This document shows, in pieces, positions 21,227 through 23,432 of a stretch of DNA of 23,432 nucleotides. A program made the position numbers and the translations under genes. The number at the start of each line of letters is the position of its first letter. The first letter of the stretch is position 1. Source of the stretch: Dehalococcoidia bacterium (lineage in GTDB: Bacteria; Chloroflexota; Dehalococcoidia; SZUA-161); the NCBI GenBank assembly GCA_014859215.1, contig JACUUS010000015.1:1-23432 (forward strand), read 5' to 3'. The notes below the pieces were generated by a model. That model saw only the letters and a program-made list of their open reading frames with translations, was not told where the DNA came from and ran no database searches.

Positions 21227-22699
21227 TTGACGAGCCGGATTCTGCTCTTGACAGGGTTCGTGCCTGTAGGCAAGACGCAAATTCAGAGAATGGGGGTAAC
21301 TGACGAGCCCGTATTATTGACCTCTATGTCAGGCAAATCCTCTTTCCGCATCTCCATCCCAACTTTGGGTCCAGCTGTTATAGCGAGTCACCTTCTCGAG
21401 CACGGAGTAGGTATCGAAGTCTATGACTATTTCCAGGACGACATTGACTGGACAAATGCAAGAATCATTGGCATATCATCCACCTTCATGGACCTGGATA
21501 CCGTGCGGGAAATTGCGGCCCGGATACGTTGCGAAAGCCCCTCAGCAGCAATAATACTTGGCGGGCCTTTGAGTTGGTCAGTACCAACTTCTGATCTCCT
21601 CGCTATCATACCCGAGTTGGACTATGTAGTTGAGCGGGAAGGGGAAGAGACTTTCCTCGACCTCATAACCGCCCTTTCTCAAGGACGCGGTGCGGAAAAT
21701 GTCCGTGGCATTGTATACCGCAGTCAGCAAGGACCGGTACGGTCTCCCGCCAGGAATCCCTTGAGCGACGAGCAGTTACCCAGACCTGCGTGGGAATTGA
21801 TGGGCATACCTTCAGATAGTAGACTTCCGGTTCTGCCAGTTGAAACCAGTCGCGGTTGCCCCTACAACTGCGCCTACTGTTCCGAAGTGCGGTACTGGGG
21901 CAAGCCGGTGAGGTACAAGACCCCAGAGCGCGTTACCAACGAGCTTCTCGATAATGCCATTCGATACGGCATCCGGACCTTCCGCTTTGCAGATTCATGT
22001 TTCTCGGCTCCAGTTAGTCGGAGTGCTGTGGTTTGTGACCGTATATACGAAGACTGTACTGGAAGAGGTTACGACATAAGATGGTCATGCTATGCACGCA
22101 TTGAGAATTTATCCGCAGTTCTCCTTGAGAAAATGAAGAGGAGCGGCTGTATAGCACTTGATATCGGGGTAGAGTCCGGCGACATAGATATACTTCAAAG
22201 GATGGGCAGGAAGTACTCACCTGAGATTGCGGTTAAAGTGTCGCACATGGCAAGAGATATCGGGATCATAACCAATTTCAACATTGTCGTTGGGTTTCCC
22301 GGTGAAACGCGAGAATCGATAAAACGTACCATCGATATCCTGAATAGAGCGGCTCCTGATACATTCTCGTGTTTCCAGCTATTCCTGGCACAGAATTCAG
22401 CAGCGTACTTGAATCCCCACGAGTACGGAATTGAAGGTGAAGGATTGACTTGGAAGCATTCCACTATGAGCAGCGAACAGGCCGCGCAAGCCATGGTCGA
22501 TATACCCCGAGAAGTGACATGCTCCACGAGTTTTCCTGGCGGGGAGTATGTGGCTTGCTACCTGACATCCGTGGGGTATGGATTTGAGGAAATACGCCGG
22601 TTTTACCGGGCAATGGCGACGATTACGGAGGAGTCTGACAACCACGAAGCGCTTGCCACGCTCGGCGATGTATTCAAGAATCTGGAGAAGTACCTTTAG
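21227..22699 (+). CDS. B12-binding-domain radical SAM enzyme
   Basis: This 490-residue protein has a Rossmann-like B12-binding domain at about 40-150 (LGPAVIASHLLEHGVGIEVYDY, ARIIGISSTFMDLDTVREIA, IILGGPLS, DYVVEREGEETF). The radical SAM domain follows, with the cluster ligands Cys211, Cys215 and Cys218 in SRGCPYNCAYCSE, then FRFADSCF, CIALDIGVESGD and NFNIVVGFPGETRES. The B12 domain lacks DxHxxG, as is usual for this class, which includes methylases and ring-forming enzymes. Acting after an E1-like protein and before a LuxI-fold acyl synthase, it probably modifies a small molecule or peptide; the reaction is unknown. The start is a TTG at 21227 with GGGAG seven bases upstream, overlapping the E1 stop region. 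Codon use (ATA, AGG) and lower GC differ from the catabolic block. Confidence 0.9.
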   Translation: MTSRILLLTGFVPVGKTQIQRMGVTDEPVLLTSMSGKSSFRISIPTLGPAVIASHLLEHGVGIEVYDYFQDDIDWTNARIIGISSTFMDLDTVREIAARIRCESPSAAIILGGPLSWSVPTSDLLAIIPELDYVVEREGEETFLDLITALSQGRGAENVRGIVYRSQQGPVRSPARNPLSDEQLPRPAWELMGIPSDSRLPVLPVETSRGCPYNCAYCSEVRYWGKPVRYKTPERVTNELLDNAIRYGIRTFRFADSCFSAPVSRSAVVCDRIYEDCTGRGYDIRWSCYARIENLSAVLLEKMKRSGCIALDIGVESGDIDILQRMGRKYSPEIAVKVSHMARDIGIITNFNIVVGFPGETRESIKRTIDILNRAAPDTFSCFQLFLAQNSAAYLNPHEYGIEGEGLTWKHSTMSSEQAAQAMVDIPREVTCSTSFPGGEYVACYLTSVGYGFEEIRRFYRAMATITEESDNHEALATLGDVFKNLEKYL

Positions 22700-22737
22700 G
22701 AACCTCGCAAACCGGTAGTTCGCGGTGAGGAGAAGTC

Positions 22738-23412
22738 GTGAGAAACCGTCCGGAAATCACAGCAAGCAAAGGCAGCGATCAGGAAGCCTGTCCCCGTTTA
22801 GAGGTATGGGACGGCTCCTTCAGCGCCAGACTACTGGATCCGCGCTTTCCTGACGATGTCGAGAGAGCTCGCGCTTTTCGGCATGAAGTCTTTTTGGAAG
22901 AACTCGGGTGGTCGCTGCCCGACGGCCCTCAGCAGGAGGTTGATGAATACGACCAACACTCAGTTCACTTCGGAGCTTTCGCAGAATCTCCGCAAATGGC
23001 CGGCTATTGCAGGCTCATCCTGCCTGTCGGCAATTTCATGATAGAGAAGGATTTCTCTGATCTCGTCGCTCCCGATTATTCGATCCGAAAGCAGAGTGAC
23101 ACTGTGGAGATTTCGCGTTTTGCCATACATAGAAGACTGCGCGGCAAGCAGGAAGGATTCAGGCTCATCGCAGTCTTGTTACGATGCGTATATTCATGGG
23201 CGAAAGCAAACCAGGTAAGATATATTTACGGCGTTTGCGCATCGGACCACCTCAGCTTCGTGCAGGGAGCTTTCAGTTGTTGTGACTCCATCGGCCCCGC
23301 GTACCAGTATCAACCGGGAATCTTCTCCTCAGCCCTCCGGGTCGACCTGGGCAAACTGGATGTGGAAAAGGTTAAAGATTTCTGGTCCCAGGTAGTAGGG
23401 AAACCTCGCTGA
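22738..23412 (+). CDS. LuxI-fold acyl synthase (autoinducer-synthase / N-acyl amino acid synthase-like)
   Basis: This 224-residue GNAT-like protein carries the LuxI-family set at LuxI spacing: Arg48-x3-Phe52-x5-Trp58 (RHEVFLEELGW), Glu67-x-Asp69-x2-Asp72 (EVDEYD), Arg92 (GYCRLI) and Glu124-x2-Arg127 (EISRF). In LuxI and EsaI these residues bind and acylate S-adenosylmethionine to make acyl-homoserine lactones. Relatives make N-acyl amino acids (FeeM) or belong to exosortase-associated acyltransferases. It thus probably transfers an acyl chain from ACP or CoA to an amine; product unknown. The GTG at 22738 has GAGGAG five bases upstream, 38 bases after the radical SAM stop. An AAGGAG follows its stop at the window edge, so the operon may continue. 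Confidence 0.82.
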   Translation: MRNRPEITASKGSDQEACPRLEVWDGSFSARLLDPRFPDDVERARAFRHEVFLEELGWSLPDGPQQEVDEYDQHSVHFGAFAESPQMAGYCRLILPVGNFMIEKDFSDLVAPDYSIRKQSDTVEISRFAIHRRLRGKQEGFRLIAVLLRCVYSWAKANQVRYIYGVCASDHLSFVQGAFSCCDSIGPAYQYQPGIFSSALRVDLGKLDVEKVKDFWSQVVGKPR

Positions 23413-23432
23413 AGGAGAACAAGATACCTCCT

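Overview
The window looks like chromosome from an anaerobic, moderately GC-rich bacterium (two 60-base lines counted by hand gave 72% GC in the catabolic region and 48% in the last operon). Strong AGGAGG-type ribosome sites, TTGACA/TATAAT-like promoters, many CaiB-type CoA-transferases and acyl-CoA dehydrogenases, an ECF sigma factor and DivIVA-like coiled-coil proteins would fit an anaerobic Chloroflexota (Dehalococcoidia-like) genome or a clostridial or deep-branching Gram-positive one. This placement is an inference; no rRNA, tRNA or other phylogenetic marker is present.

Layout. (1) 1-1208, plus strand: the tail of a secreted beta-rich protein and a DUF916/WxLIP-like membrane-anchored surface protein, closed by a perfect 30-bp palindrome. 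(2) 1305-15380, minus strand: a 14-kb catabolic block of thirteen genes. In transcription order it encodes two CaiB/BaiF CoA-transferases, an SDR alcohol dehydrogenase, a PaaG-like enoyl-CoA isomerase/hydratase, an NMO/FabK-like flavoprotein, an acyl-CoA dehydrogenase (ACAD), a classical thiolase, an ACAD pair in which one partner has lost the catalytic Glu, an ACMSD-type amidohydrolase, an SCP2-type thiolase-like protein with a DUF35 zinc-ribbon partner, and an enoyl-CoA hydratase. It reads as activation of a carboxylic acid by CoA transfer followed by beta-oxidation-like breakdown. The gene content resembles the bbs (benzylsuccinate) operon and also the ring-degrading part of bacterial steroid catabolism, but matches neither fully, so the substrate is unknown. 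A strong promoter precedes the CoA-transferase pair. A second promoter, a leader and an intrinsic terminator lie before the SDR gene.

(3) 15634-17086, plus strand: a secreted two-repeat Ig-like protein and an ECF-type sigma factor. (4) 17120-19893, minus strand: two tandem paralogous coiled-coil proteins with a DivIVA-like N-terminus and a shared C-terminal alpha/beta domain that I do not recognise as a named family, separated by an intrinsic terminator. (5) 19894-20391: a regulatory intergenic stretch with two inverted copies of a 12-bp near-palindrome and a TTGACA promoter. (6) 20392-23412, plus strand: a tight operon of lower GC encoding a divergent ThiF/MoeB-like E1 protein, a B12-binding radical SAM enzyme and a LuxI-fold acyl synthase that keeps the full LuxI residue set at LuxI spacing. 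It may continue past the window edge. This last operon is the best candidate for an undescribed system, possibly biosynthesis of an acylated signal or small metabolite.
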